DNA of 64,000 nucleotides from Adineta ricciae (Eukaryota > Rotifera > Eurotatoria > Adinetida > Adinetidae). Position numbers and translations under genes: made by a program. Under the pieces are notes generated by a model, which made no database searches, had not been told where the DNA came from, and saw nothing but the letters and a program-made list of their open reading frames with translations. Where the stretch lies: assembly GCA_905250025.1 (NCBI GenBank), contig CAJNOJ010000187.1, positions 62,001 through 126,000 of the forward strand. Reading direction: 5' to 3'. Shown here in pieces: positions 36,960 to 49,134 of the stretch. Position 1 is the first letter of the stretch; each line of letters opens with the position of its first letter.

Positions 36960-37285
36960 TTTTTTTCTTACGTATGTGATACGTAATGATCAACAAAAAC
37001 GTCGGAAGTCAAATCAAATAGCTCTAGAGGTAAAATGAACGAATGAAAAATGTGTCTCGAATATGAATTTCTCATGTACATGAATGTAAATGTTCTTCCG
37101 TTGTGTATGTAAATAAATTTTATATTCATTTTGTTTGAAGAGAAGAAGAGGTCCAATGGCGAGTTTTTATTGGTTCAGATAATGAACAAATGGTAGAGAA
37201 AAGAAGCGATAGAATGTTTGCTTAACGTTTTTCGTTTTTTCTTCTTCTAAGATGCGCGTAATCAAAGGTCAATAAACAAAAAAAA
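36960..37285. promoter_or_regulatory. Divergent intergenic region between the S9 peptidase and Vav
   Basis: 326 bp between opposed ATGs. T-rich runs and CTTCTTCTAAG close to the Vav start could be a 5' UTR intron or spliced-leader acceptor. No distinct promoter motif was recognised. Confidence 0.4.
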
Positions 37286-40200
37286 ATGAGTAGTTTATCA
37301 CCGTTACCCCCACCATTCGATCCAAATAAAACTTTCCAACCCATGTGGCGTCAAGCTTTTCACTGGCTTAATCAATGTCATGTTTTATCACCTGAAGCTA
37401 ATCGATTGTTAAATCTTCCAACGAGTACAGTGGAAGATTTAGCAGATGTCTTATCCGATGGTTTGATTTACGAAATAAAACATCAAAATTCTTCTGTTTT
37501 CTCTCTCTTTTTAGGAATTGTTCTATGCAATTTACTGAATTATATAGTACCAGGAATTATAAAATATACGGATGTTTCGTTTCGACCACAAAAAAGTCGA
37601 GTAAGACAGGAAAATCGAAAGATGAATATTGTTTAATGATTTGAGTATATTTAGTTTTTATGTTTGCAAAATATTCGACTGTTTTTGGATGCATGTCGAC
37701 AGGAATTACATTTTCGTGATCGTGATCTCTTCGATCCGTACATGTTATTCGATAAATATGATCTTGACAAAGTAAATCATCACAATTTCGAAAGCTCAAT
37801 CACCTGAATTCCATCTTTTTTTTTCAGATCATTGAAACACTCTCGAAGATATCTCGTTTAGAGATTGCAAAAAAGAAAAAACTAACTCCATTTCCAAGTA
37901 CTAGCCCAGTGAATTATGTCAACATCCCCCAAGAAGATCATGTCGGAATCTTGCCAATCATGCGCTCACTTGACGAACCATTACCCGTCCAAGAGTAAGT
38001 CAATTCTTCGATGCAAATCATTATCTGAATTCTCATTCATCAGTCTTTCGATGAATAATCATGATGATTCTCGAGCACTATTGTATTATGCATCGCCTGA
38101 AACAGTTGTTGCTCCAAGTGAACAAAATATTCTCTATGGATGTTTAATTGAGAAGAAAAGGGTCGGTGTCCTAAACGATGAAAAAGTACTGCTATACGCT
38201 TTGTTTGTTTTTTATTTAACCATTTCTTGTTGGGTTTGCTCGTTGAAGTCTTCATGCACATTTTGTTTTCGCTTAATCTACGCTAAACTTCGTTCACAAC
38301 TTGCTTTTGCTGCTTACTCTGCACCCTATCTGATTTCTTTGTTAGACCGGCGAAATTACAACGTCAATCATCCTTGTGTCACTCATGTCGCTATGCACGT
38401 ATTCACCATGTTCCATCGTTTCATTCGACAAATTCAAGTCAATTAACTAAACAAAATTCGCCATTGATGAAAACAACAAGTTCATCGAATATAAATGAAT
38501 CACTTTCTTCTTCATCACTTGTTGCTGCAAATGCAGCATCAACACTTTCGTCAGCAGCTGCTATTACAGATCATAATTCTGTTGAATTACTTTCACCATT
38601 AATAAAACATCGTCTATCAACATCATCACTTCCATTTTCAATTCTAAATGGCGATGCTGGTGTTTATGGATCGCGTATAAGTATTGCTGATGATGTTTAT
38701 GAACAATTATGCGAAAAACCAAAGAAATCTGTTAGTTTTTTTTCCTTTCTTCTCCTTTGCTTAATGCTTATTTGACTAATTTGCACCTATGTTTAACTAA
38801 TCGAATTCTGCATTTCTTCGTGTTACACATGAAATTGGATTTTCTTTAGGATCATCACAAAGCATTTCTTCCACGTGATCATTGTGTCAAAGAGTTACTT
38901 GATACGGAATTGAATTATCGCGATTCTTTGAATCAAATTGTAACGGTATGTTGAGATCTGTTGTGTACTAAACGATGATTCTATTCGAGTCGTTTCAGCA
39001 TTTCATCGAACCATTGCAATTGAAGCCGGAAGAACGCAAAAAGATCTTCTTAAACATATCTGTAAGTATTTCATTTGTTTTGATTGAACAGATTGTAGGA
39101 AATTCTTGTTTGAAAAGGACATACATGCTTTGCATTCGGAATTCTACGAAGATTTATGTCGTGCCGGTCGAAATGAAAAGGGCCGAACATCCCGAATCGT
39201 CGAGTTGTTTACTAAATGGCAGGACCGATTTCTGATCTATGCAAAATATTGTTCCGAGTTACCTGATGCACAAGAATTTCTCGATCGAAAGATCAAACAA
39301 GATGCAAGCTTTTCTCAGAAACTTGAAGTAAGTAGGAAATTAGCGAGCGACATCATTTCATTCATTGCTTCTTTTAGCAATGCCGACAGAAAGCAGGCGA
39401 ACTTGGTAAATTTCAATTGCGTGACACTGTTGTTTTGCCATTTCAACGTATCGTTAAATATTCATTACTTTTACATGTAAAAAAATTTTGTTTATTCTTT
39501 TGTGCTTGTTGAAAAGCTTTGTATTCTATTTAGACAATGAAAAAAAATGTTCCAACGACTGATCCGAACGGTGAAGTCAAACGACAACTATTAGAAAAAG
39601 CAGAAAGTCTAATGACTGTACGCGACGAACTTCTCGAGTTGTCAATCAATAGGCATTTTGATTATTTGTTTAGGATGTAAATCAATATATAAACGAAGCG
39701 AAGCGTGCGCATGATAATTTGAAAGTGATCAAGAACATTGAAAAAACAATTTGTGATATAAAATTACCATCCGATCGATGTTTACGCAATTATGGACGAT
39801 TTATTGCAGACGAACAATTTACTGTGTATGAAGATGGACATCGTAATGGAACAAGGTTTGTTAGAAAATCGATTGAAACGATTGGTAATTAATGGATTAT
39901 TGTTTAGAACGGTATTTCTCTTCGATCGTGTTCTTCTAATTTGCAAAGTGAAAGTAATGACGAAAAGATTCGAAAACGTTTGCTTGATCAATGGCGATTT
40001 GTTTGTCGTACTTAGGGATCAGAAAAATATACATTTCGTGCTGCACTATTCATTCAAGGATGTCAGATCGAAGAATTAAAAGCAACAAAACGTGAAGTAA
40101 GTGGATTAGAACGCTTTGCCGATGAAGTTTTTATTGAAAATTTTCCTTTAGTTTCCATTTATTCTTCGTGATTCAACGAAACGTGAATACAAATTCGTTG

Positions 40201-42483
40201 CCAAGACCGAAGATAAACGATCGTTTTGGTTAAAGAATCTGCGTGATGCAATGTAGGTCCAGTTGAATGGAACTAATCTGAGAAGATTTATGTTTTTCAT
40301 TTTAGTGATCGATGTTCTAATCCGGAATTATCTGAAAACGGGCATTTCTTTCAAATGAAATCATTCGATGAAATAAATCCACGCTGTGATCATTGTAATC
40401 GATATTTATGGTGAGAGAATATTCTCATGAAATTCAATATTTATAAACATTCATCTTCTTCTAGTGGAATATTTTATCAAGGTTACGAATGTTCAAGATG
40501 TCAGAAAAAAATTCATCGAGAATGTATAAAAAAAGTTGGAACATGTATTCATCGGGGTATGTCAATTGAAATTCTTCGCGTTAGGTGCACATTCAGTGTC
40601 AATCTGTCTGTAGTGAGACATTCCTATTGATTATTAGTTGAATATAAAACAGTTGTAGATGTTGACCGTGTAGGATGCACATGATTTTGACAGAGAGGAG
40701 AAAGCTTTTAGACGTAATAATATACCCTGTCGATATGAATTTGTAGAAATGATTGATCATAAGATTTTATTTATAGCAGAATAGTTTTACTGTTGAGTAT
40801 ATTTTCTTTTCTTCCGGTTTGTACCTAGCCGTCAAAATATGTACTTTTAATAAATGTGCGATCATGTGTAAGAATCTCTAATTTGTACTTGGAGGAGTTC
40901 GTGAGAACTAAAGTACTTGAACATGAATAAATAATTATTTCGAAATTCCTTCACTTTAGCATCATTGGCACGCATACGAAGTTTTGACCGTGGTTCGATT
41001 GAATTACCACGTGCGTTCAGTAATGCATCTAACGTTAATAATCACAGTACGTAGCCGAAAGTCGATGGATTTTGACGTGTGAAAAACGAACGAATCTTGT
41101 TTAGATCACATATATGCACTGTATAATTACGATGGAACGATGAATAATGGCAATGGTAGAACAGCAGCGAATCGATTTGGTGATCGACACATAAGAGTAA
41201 ATGAAGGCGACAAATTAGAGATTCTCGAAGATGATGATGAACATATCTGGAAGGTGAGAGAAGAAAGTATTCAAATAGATTTCGCATGAACGATTTGTTT
41301 TTAGGTGAAAAATCTTCGAACAAATGAAGTTGGTTTCATTCCATCAACGATTGTGAGTGTTAATGATGTCGATTCTCAAAGAACAATTCAACGTTCATCA
41401 ACAACTCTCGTATGAATTCATTTTTGGAACTATGTTTAGAAATTTCGGTTTTTCTTCTCTTCAGGCTGAAACACCGTCGTTGGTATGTGACTGTGAGACT
41501 TGGTAGGTATCATAAAAAGTTTTTCGTTGAATCATTTCAGCGTTCGAATATCTCATCAACACTTGCACAGCATTTTCCTTTCATTCGTTCACTTGTGCAA
41601 GCCTATAGTCCGCCCATATCAATACGTTCAGCAAATACGAATGCCTACTCGAATCCTCCATCCGCAAATAATCAGAATCAGACCCATAACTCTAGTAATA
41701 TACCTATTCAACGTTCAAAATCGATTTCAACGCCAACAACACCTGAAAATATTCTGAATAAGCATCGAAATTTACAATTATCATCTTCTTTTGATAATAC
41801 ACCTATATCTCCGACATTCGTCCCAGTCGTACCAAACAATCATATCTATGATTGGTAAAACTCCATACATTTATATAAACCATTAATGTCTAGTGTATCT
41901 ACTAATCATTCTATTTTATCCATGGGCGAATGTTTATGATCATTATTATAATATCGCTTGTTTTGCAATGCTAATGATAATCGTTTCGAAATATTTCCTC
42001 TCGAAATAGAAACTAATTTTCTCTTTGACTTGTTCTAGGTATCTTGACATTAGTCGAAATCAAGCCGAAGAGATCTTGAAAAATGATTCAGTACCAAATA
42101 ATACATTTCTTGTTCGTAAACAAGGCAAAAACGAAGGACATGCTATTTCAATCAAGTAAGAAATCAACAATTGAATTCCAGTGATATTCTGACTATTGGA
42201 TTTAGACATAACAATGAAGTTTACCATATTCGAATATATACTCATGAAATTGATGGTTGTATGAAACATTACTTAGTTGATAGTCTACTTTTTGATAGTT
42301 TACAAGTAAGATGATATTATTGAGAGAAATATTTGTGTTAAACATGTTTTGATTTAGTCATTAATTCAATATTATCAAACACATTCGCTTGAAGATCGTT
42401 TTCCTCCTGTTAAAAGCTCGTTAGTCCATCCAATCGCTCATGTGTGTAGCCACGACATGCTACTCTTACCGGCCACATTATAG
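37286..42483 (+). CDS. VAV: Vav-family Rho/Rac guanine nucleotide exchange factor
   Basis: About 20 exons on the plus strand. Secure ones include 37286-37460, 37515-37600, 37655-37771, 37828-37994, from 38044, and from 38346; the junctions near 38160-38345 and 39060-39100 are uncertain. Domain order by position: calponin homology (37286-37994: FHWLNQCHVL, LADVLSDGIVLCNLLNYIVP, FLCLQNIRLFLDAC); acidic region with regulatory Tyr in DDVYEQLCEKP (codon 38698-38700, cf. Vav1 Y174); DH (38851-39720: KELLDTELNYRDSLNQIVTH, LPFQRIVKYSLLLH); PH (about 39760-40256); C1 zinc finger (40360-40555: INPRCDHCNRYLW, YECSRCQKKIHRECIKKVG); SH3 (about 41105-41355: LEILEDDDEHIWKVKNL); Ser/Pro-rich linker; SH2 (about 42040-42470: NNTFLVRKQGKNEGHAISIK). 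It activates Rac/Rho downstream of tyrosine kinases. The frame ends 11 residues after the SH2, so there is no C-terminal SH3. Confidence 0.93.
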
Positions 42484-42926
42484 ATTTCAACGAAATTTGT
42501 TTTATATATGAACAAAATTCGAATATTTGTCTGTTTTCTTTTTCTTTCTTTCTATTTATTCTTCTTTCTGTGAAACAAACTAAAACGAGCTACGAATAGA
42601 TTAACAGTGACAACTCTTTGTTTTCTTAAGCAATATGATGCAAAACTAGGATCATACGATCGTACGATACAGATAATCCTTATTTCTTTGTTTGTGTGGC
42701 TATATTAGACGTAAAAAGAAAGTTCTTTTGTTCTTTTTTTTCATAATTTTCTCTTATCATTCATTTGTGCACATTTTGTTACTCTCTATTTTTTTATTTT
42801 CTATCAAAAGAAAGAAATCTTTTGTTCGTTGATCGTTTTCTTTTTGTACCTCATCAAGATAATTGTAAACAAAAACGTGGATATCAACGAAAATTTTGTT
42901 TTTTCTTTTTCTAAAAAACACTCTAG
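42484..42926. other. Intergenic interval, T-rich
   Basis: Same-strand gap between Vav and the PAAT-like gene. Dominated by TTTCTTTC runs. The CTAAAAAACACTCTAG just before the ATG at 42927 ends in AG directly against the start codon, so a 5' UTR splice or spliced-leader acceptor is possible. Confidence 0.4.
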
Positions 42927-44585
42927 ATGACTGATTATGTCTCAGTTCGATCAAATTGGTCGTCTACTAATTCAATCTCACTCGAACAGATTTGCGATGT
43001 TATTCTTGAGGAGGAAAATCAATCGACAGAGGCGGATAACCAAGACACTGATGATCATTCTAGGTTTGTTCATTTCTTCTTTTATTTCAAGAAAGTAAAG
43101 TGTGATTTGTGATTTTTGTTTACCGTCTAATAAGTGAGAGAAAGATCATTTGTTGACAGTGTGCGGGTGTGAATTGATAATTGGGTATAATTAAACTCTG
43201 TGTAGAAAGATGACGTCAGCAGACGAGAGTTTAACTAATGTCATACTTCGCTGCAACCCAAATGATACACGAGAAGATCCTGTGATTATCATAAGTGTAC
43301 TTCAACCTGATGAACGGCAAATTGTTTCAATTCAACTTCTTTCCAATGCAAGACATATTGAAGTAACAATCATAATTATCTAGGAATGTTTTCTTCGTAT
43401 ATTTTTGTTATGAATTACTAGTTTTATCATCGAGAATATCTCGGAAGTTGTCAAGGATCACGGGTAACGGAACTAGATAGTGAGTGTATCTATGAATCAG
43501 CATTCGAACTTCATCAAGTACATGAACAACTGACCTTAAAAGTAAAATCGCCTTCGAAAACGGCACTGACTTTTGTGTATGAAAACTTAGTGTTTGAAAC
43601 TTGCTGACGCAGAGGGATTGACCATCTATTGTATACAGATAACAATGAAAAAAATTCAATCAGTCCCATCAACAAGCTTTCCGTTCGATATCAATCGCGT
43701 TCGGTCAATGGTTGACGAAAACCATTTATCATCCAATGCCCGTCAATTCATGAACGATCTTCAACATATTCAAGAACAGCGTCGAACGAAAGAAGTATCC
43801 TCACCACAATTCAACCTAAGCTCATTGATGTCATTGATGACTGGTAAGATACACTGAACCCAATCTCGACCAAAAAGACAATAATATTCGTGTAATTTAG
43901 GTATGAAATCTTCGTCGACGGCCTCGAAGTATGTCGTTTTTAGAGATTAATTCAAAATAAATCAACATACTTTTCTTTTGTTGATATAAATGACAAGATC
44001 CTGTGTATTTATTCTCGCTTGATAGAATTCTTTTATCTTCACAATGATGACGTTAGCATATTTCATATACTCGACTTCACTGTTTTTGACCTGCAGCAGG
44101 ACGATCCCCATCGACGTTAATCATCATAAGAACTGCTTCTCTCGTTACTCGAAATTGATTAAAGTGCACGTCAATTTCTCACATGTTTTACGACATATTA
44201 ACAGACTTACAGTTAAGATAAACGATTTCTATTCTGAGAAATAAAACTTCAGGGGGGAAAAACACAAGCATACCTATGTGTAAAGTTAATCTGAGAGGAA
44301 AAATCATGATTTCATGTTGGCGAATTAATTGTTGAAGTTTTTCTTTTGTTTGATTTCAGGCAAGCATCATCCGCTCCTCTCTCATCAATAGTTAATGAAA
44401 TAAGATCTTCTTTGAATGAAGATGTGAAGAATACTTGTAGTCAAGACAATGAAAAAACAAAACAAGAATTAAACGCCTTAGAAAATCGTCTCGAATCCTA
44501 TATTGCCCAGCGATTCGATGAACTCAAACAACATATCGATAAACGCTTTAATCATTTAGAAGATTTATTAACTAAAAACAAATAA
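42927..44585 (+). CDS. PAAT (C10orf88)-like protein
   Basis: Six exons (42927-43063, 43206-43362, 43422-43541, 43591-43843, 43901-43928, 44360-44585) give 306 aa. The N-terminal half is a beta-rich domain with LLSNARHIEFYHREYLGSCQ, then ELHQVHEQLTLKCLKLADAE and TIYCIQITMKKI. The SSEARxxEVYxxxEYxGTxRG-like core is what I recall of human C10orf88/PAAT, an ATPase-associated partner of mitochondrial ABC transporters. A conserved-looking LSSNARQFMNDLQHIQEQR follows, and the C-terminus is a coiled coil (ELNALENRLESYIAQRFDEL). The assignment rests on these resemblances without alignment. The last intron (43929-44359, 431 bp) is long for this locus. Confidence 0.5.
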
Positions 44586-44940
44586 GCAGCGAAGTTTTCG
44601 GATTTTTTTAATACTTCGCTTGTTACTTGTCAAATAAAACAGATTAGCAAAAGACAGTTTTCTCTATTCGAATTAAAAGATTTGTTCTGACGTCAAACTT
44701 GCAACTCTACAATGTTTGACATCGTTAGTACTTAACACATAATCAAAAATAATTGGTTTCCTTTATATTCGCTGTTGCCATCATTGAAAAAAAACATTGA
44801 TCATGTTATAGTCACTGAAGCTTTCTTCTTTTTTCTAAACTTTTCTTTTTTTTTTCTTTCATGAAGAGAGAATTGTGTATACTCATCCTTCGACTTTTAC
44901 TTCTTCTCATTTCTTTCTTTTCACAAAGACAAACAACAAC
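44586..44940. other. Intergenic interval upstream of insulin-like gene 1
   Basis: 355 bp, AT-rich, with a TTTTTTTTTCTTTC run near 44850. It should hold the promoter of the first insulin-like gene. No coding potential. Confidence 0.45.
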
Positions 44941-45478
44941 ATGTTCGCCATTCTTCTCCTCTCAGTTTACACTTTTGCATTAGTTATCAGTTCTTCAGTT
45001 GACACTGAAGTCAATCCAAAGCATCTCGATGGAAAACAATATACAATTAAAGGTGTTGACACAGTTTACACCCAGCACGTTTCGAATAATGGTAAGACTC
45101 CTTGAACTCGGACTAAATCGTATGTACAAGAGGGAGACTTCTTCCTAAATAGATCATTGCACAGTTGAAGTTAATGGTCAAGATGAAAGTGTTCAAATGT
45201 TGACTGAAGGTGAAATTATCAAACTAAAGAACAAATGGTTCAAAGTTGAAGATTGTCGATTAAATCGTGCGTATGTCGCTGAATGTGGTTCGAAGTTATT
45301 TCATCAAATGCGCGAACTTGTTTGCTCGTATACGACCGAACATTCGACGAAAAAAGTTCTCAAACGTCGACAAATCAACGCTGAATTGATCAAATCACTA
45401 GATCAAGTCTATTACGGTCTGTGCTGTAAAACTGCTTGTACAGTATCGGAATTGCTTAAATATTGTCCGGAAAAATAG
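44941..45478 (+). CDS. Insulin-like peptide precursor 1 with extra N-terminal cysteine module
   Basis: Two exons (44941-45091, 45153-45478) give 158 aa. Residues 1-19 are a signal peptide (MFAILLLSVYTFALVISSS). Residues about 31-85 form a module with Cys53 and Cys85 (GKQYTIKGVDTVYTQHV..DHCTVE...KWFKVEDC). The B-chain-like segment is Cys95-Gly96...Cys108 (CGSKLFHQMRELVC) with 12 intervening residues, one more than human insulin. A basic site KRR (121-123) follows, then the A-chain CCKTACTVSELLKYC (Cys141, 142, 146, 155), which matches the canonical CCx3Cx8C. All six insulin cysteines plus two extra are present. The product is a likely secreted hormone or growth factor for an insulin/IGF-type receptor. 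Tandem neighbour of gene 2. Confidence 0.88.
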
Positions 45479-46428
45479 TTTGTGACAAGAAGAAAGAAGC
45501 AATCCAAGAGAAAGAAATTCCTTCTAATTTTTTCTTTGTATTTTTCGATGTTCTCAACAAATATATATTCACTGGCATTTGATCTCTTCTTATTGTGTTG
45601 TTTTTCCTCTTCACTTATGTACAAAAACATTAATATAATAGAAAAAGAACTTCTTCTAACGTCTTTCCGTGTTATATCTCTAGTTAATTACTTGAAAACA
45701 ACCAGATGGTTTCCCCAAGCCTCAGCAGACAAATAGAATCAATTTGTGCAAAAGCAAATTTCCATGCGGTCGATAAAACATTCTTCAAACTTCCAAATTC
45801 TTATCCACAAGGCCGTGAAGTACATTTGCAGATAAATTTGTCAGCGCTGTCGATTTAAAAAGTCTCCTGCATCTGTTCCATGATAAGAAATCCATGATAT
45901 GTGAAAAACTATGATCTGACTTAACTATTTGCTTATTGAAAATGTACACGGAAATGCACGGCAATATTGATATTTTCATCTGAGATAACGCGCTAAATTC
46001 CGGTCACAAACGATATAGGCTCTCTCTTTAATTTTAATTTAACATTAATATACGTAGGATTAGTTGAAAAAGAAATGGTGGTTTCTCCACGTTTCTTTCT
46101 CTGTCTTTTTTTTCAATGTTAACATTTCCTTTTTTTGAGAAATGAGCTAACATTTAGACATACATATAAATATTCAAACTTCTCTCAGCATTCAAACAGC
46201 AATAAAATTCTTGCAAGCAAATTTAACATTTAGCTCAGAGAGCGTTGGAAACATCATATCATGTAAGTTGATTTCTTTCTCTCTCTCTCTCTCCCTCCTT
46301 CTTTCTCTCGTTATCCATTTCTCTTTCACTTTAATGATAATCATATATTTAAAAGTCTGTTTTGCAATTCTCTTCTAGTGTGCTAGTTCACATTTTATTT
46401 GAAAATCATTAATAACGCAAGCATCATT
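45479..46428. other. Interval between the two insulin-like genes, with 5' UTR intron of gene 2
   Basis: The first part is the 3' UTR of gene 1. A probable 5' UTR intron of gene 2 runs from GTAAGTTG at 46263 to TCTTCTAG ending at 46378 and contains a CT repeat (about 46276-46293). A minus-strand 64-codon frame at 45785-45979 has no support. Confidence 0.45.
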
Positions 46429-47037
46429 ATGAATACGTACATCCCACTATGCCTCTTAGCACTGGTTGCTTTTAGTCGAACAATGCCTACAATTGATGAT
46501 GATCTGATCAATTTTAATCATAATTTCAATTACACCGATAGTCATCATAATGAAAATCAAGGATCTCTTCGTGAGAAAATTCTACAGGCCGATAAACAAT
46601 ATCAAGCGAAAGTGTTACGCCATCTTCATTATATTCTGGATGGAAAAATTTATCATATCAAAGCAGCTGGTGTATCTTATCGACAACGTTTACGTGAAGA
46701 TCAATGCGTTGTCGAATATGATGGTAAATATTTGAATGAAAACAGTGTCATACAATTGCGAAAGAAACTCTATCGAGTGGAAAACTGTTTGTTAGAACGA
46801 GTTTTTCATGCATGTGGTCCGAATTTATTGTTAATGTTAAATGTTGTCTGTCGAGTTGTTGAACAACATCAAATAACAACCCCGATACCAGCGCTTCATC
46901 GTCAAACAACTTCAACATCGAAAGATTTTCTTCATCGAATATCTCCGCGGGCCAGTAAAACACCTCGAGTGATTACTGAATCTTGTTGTGAAAATCTTTG
47001 TACTATCTCTGAGTTGACACGATACTGTCATCGATAA
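46429..47037 (+). CDS. Insulin-like peptide precursor 2 with extra N-terminal cysteine module
   Basis: A single coding exon of 202 aa. Residues 1-18 are a signal peptide (MNTYIPLCLLALVAFSRT). The module at about 71-120 (DGKIYHIKAAGVSYRQRL..DQCVVE...KLYRVENC, Cys93 and Cys120) aligns by eye with that of gene 1. The B-like segment CGPNLLLMLNVVC (Cys129-Cys141) has the canonical 11 intervening residues. The A-like segment is CCENLCTISELTRYC (Cys186, 187, 191, 200). The 44-residue connecting region has single Arg sites (LHR, SPR, TPR) but no dibasic pair, so processing may be monobasic or absent, as in IGF. It lacks the coding intron of gene 1, and its N-terminal spacer is longer. A likely secreted paralogue. 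Confidence 0.88.
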   Translation: MNTYIPLCLLALVAFSRTMPTIDDDLINFNHNFNYTDSHHNENQGSLREKILQADKQYQAKVLRHLHYILDGKIYHIKAAGVSYRQRLREDQCVVEYDGKYLNENSVIQLRKKLYRVENCLLERVFHACGPNLLLMLNVVCRVVEQHQITTPIPALHRQTTSTSKDFLHRISPRASKTPRVITESCCENLCTISELTRYCHR

Positions 47038-49134
47038 ACAATATTTGATCACACAAAAATAGACACTTAAACATACACATTTTGAACTGTTATGATTGTT
47101 AATCATTACATGTAACGCTTCGCTTAAAAGGTCGCTGGCCGAATTGAATAAAAAAAAAAGACGAAAGAAAGAGAAATGAATGATTATTTATTTAATAAAT
47201 ATGATTGCAAACAAATACTTTTTCATAAGTATGACATTCATTTGAAAATAGCGATAATAATGTAAATATAAATATCTATTTGCGACAAATCAATCGAATA
47301 TCATGCACGGTTTAATGATGTGAGGTACAAAATTTATTTATTCCTCATTAAATAATGTAACATCTCCTTTCATTTCTATTCTTGCTATTTCATTAGCCCT
47401 TTATTACCGCCCTCATTTTCGGCAAATTTCGACTATTCAAAAGTGTTCCCAAAACGCCAAAACAAAGAATTTTAGATGGATCCGTCCCGCCCCCACAACA
47501 CTAACACAGAGTTAATCATTATGCAACGCCATGCTTAACTCCTTCTCAAAAAAAGTAAAGAAGAAAACTCGTTCGTTAATTGTCGAAAGTGCTTATCTTC
47601 AGAATGAATGTCGAAATTCTCAGTCTTAGGAGCAGCATGTTCGAGATCTTTTTAAGAATCGACCAATGGTATCATCAAGTTCAATGAATACAGCTTAGAT
47701 AATATTCTAAAAAGACATTTTATCTTGTTGATATTACAAATGAATTAATAATTAATTGCAAATTTTCTCTCAGAAATACCCTGCGGTTTGATAAATATGA
47801 TACCTCTGACGTCGTATAATTACGAACAGCCGAAGGTATGACGTGAAATTTCAAGACTGCGAGAAACAATCTTTGAAATAAAAAGAAAAGGTTCAATAGA
47901 ATTCGAAGCTCAAGAACTTCTCTGACGTCTGTGTTGTTTTGATAAATGGTAGAAAGATTATCAATGCAGACTGAGGCTTTTTATAAACTGGTGGTATATT
48001 GAGCATCTGCTTGACTAATTGAAAGTTGAGATGTCATTTTGACTTGTCGATTAAAATGAGTACAGACAGAGAGATTTGAGATCAATATTATCTTCCGATG
48101 GGAACAAATCGATATTCGGATGAAAAAGGTTCTTTAAAAACTATTAGCGAAGACAATGTAATCAAATATATGAAATCTGTAAATCCATTCCAACACTTTG
48201 ATGACTTCATTTCTCCTCGGAGGAAGTTGATACATTGGGTGATCATGTTTTGATAACTTCGTTTCAAAATAGATCATATATACTGTGTTTTACGGTACAT
48301 GAAACTATTTTTAATCATTCGGAGAATAATAGCAAGCTTCTATGAATATTTATCATTGATATGATAGTCATTGTTAAGGATAATGTAAAACAAGTATAAG
48401 CCAAAACGATGATGAAGGTGCGTGACACTGGAAAAAGTGTGCTGTGAAGTAGATCAGTTCTCTAGTAATGAGCTTATGGATTCGATTTCAGTGTATTGCG
48501 AATATTTTCTTCCAAAAATGCTCTTGCGAGAGTTGACGAGGAGATAGTATCCGATATTCCGCAGAACAATTTACAACTAGATTCAACTGATGTAGAATAA
48601 ATTCATATGAGAAGGAGAATTGACATTTGAGAACATCTAGGTTCTTTACATGTTTTACTCTAAACTCGATGACACTGTTGGCATATCGAATGAATATACT
48701 CCGAATTACCGTATGATATTCGATCGCTCTCTCATGAACAGAAAAACGTAGTCTAATTAACTGCAATTCGATCCGAAGGTACGAACTATTTGCAGTTTTT
48801 TATTGCTATGAAATTGTTTTTCTTCCGTTTTATCTTTGATGCATTGTGAAGATATTTCAAGAAAAACAAACAGATAGAGGTGAAGAAGGAGAAAGAAAAC
48901 AGCACAGTGAACCCAAATGAGAATGAAATCAATGCAAACACATAGTAGATATACAGGAAGAAATGAAAATATGACAGAAAAACAGGATAACTCACAGCGA
49001 TGCTTGTATTGATTTCTTCAAAGTTATCTTCAAATAGTCTTTGATCGCCAAAACGCACAAAATCAAAAAAGGACAAGTTGAAAAAAAATACATCATTCAG
49101 GAGAACGTAGAAGAAGCAGATCGCATTTTATGTT
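47038..49134. other. 2.1-kb interval with no recognisable gene
   Basis: Convergent interval between insulin-like gene 2 and VMP1. It starts with an AATAAAAAAA signal near 47147. Minus-strand frames at 48488-48766 and 48786-49076 lack an ATG start and any domain. No tRNA, rRNA or transposon signature was seen. Confidence 0.45.

Noticed and set aside
37916..38446. 176-codon plus-strand frame across Vav exon 5 and the next intron
   Set aside because: The first part overlaps a real Vav exon in the same frame; the rest reads through intron sequence and leaves the frame of the acidic-region exon.
48786..49076. Hydrophobic 96-codon minus-strand frame resembling a membrane protein
   Set aside because: No ATG start; Phe/Ser repeats reflect GAAAA-type sequence downstream of VMP1; no splice partner.
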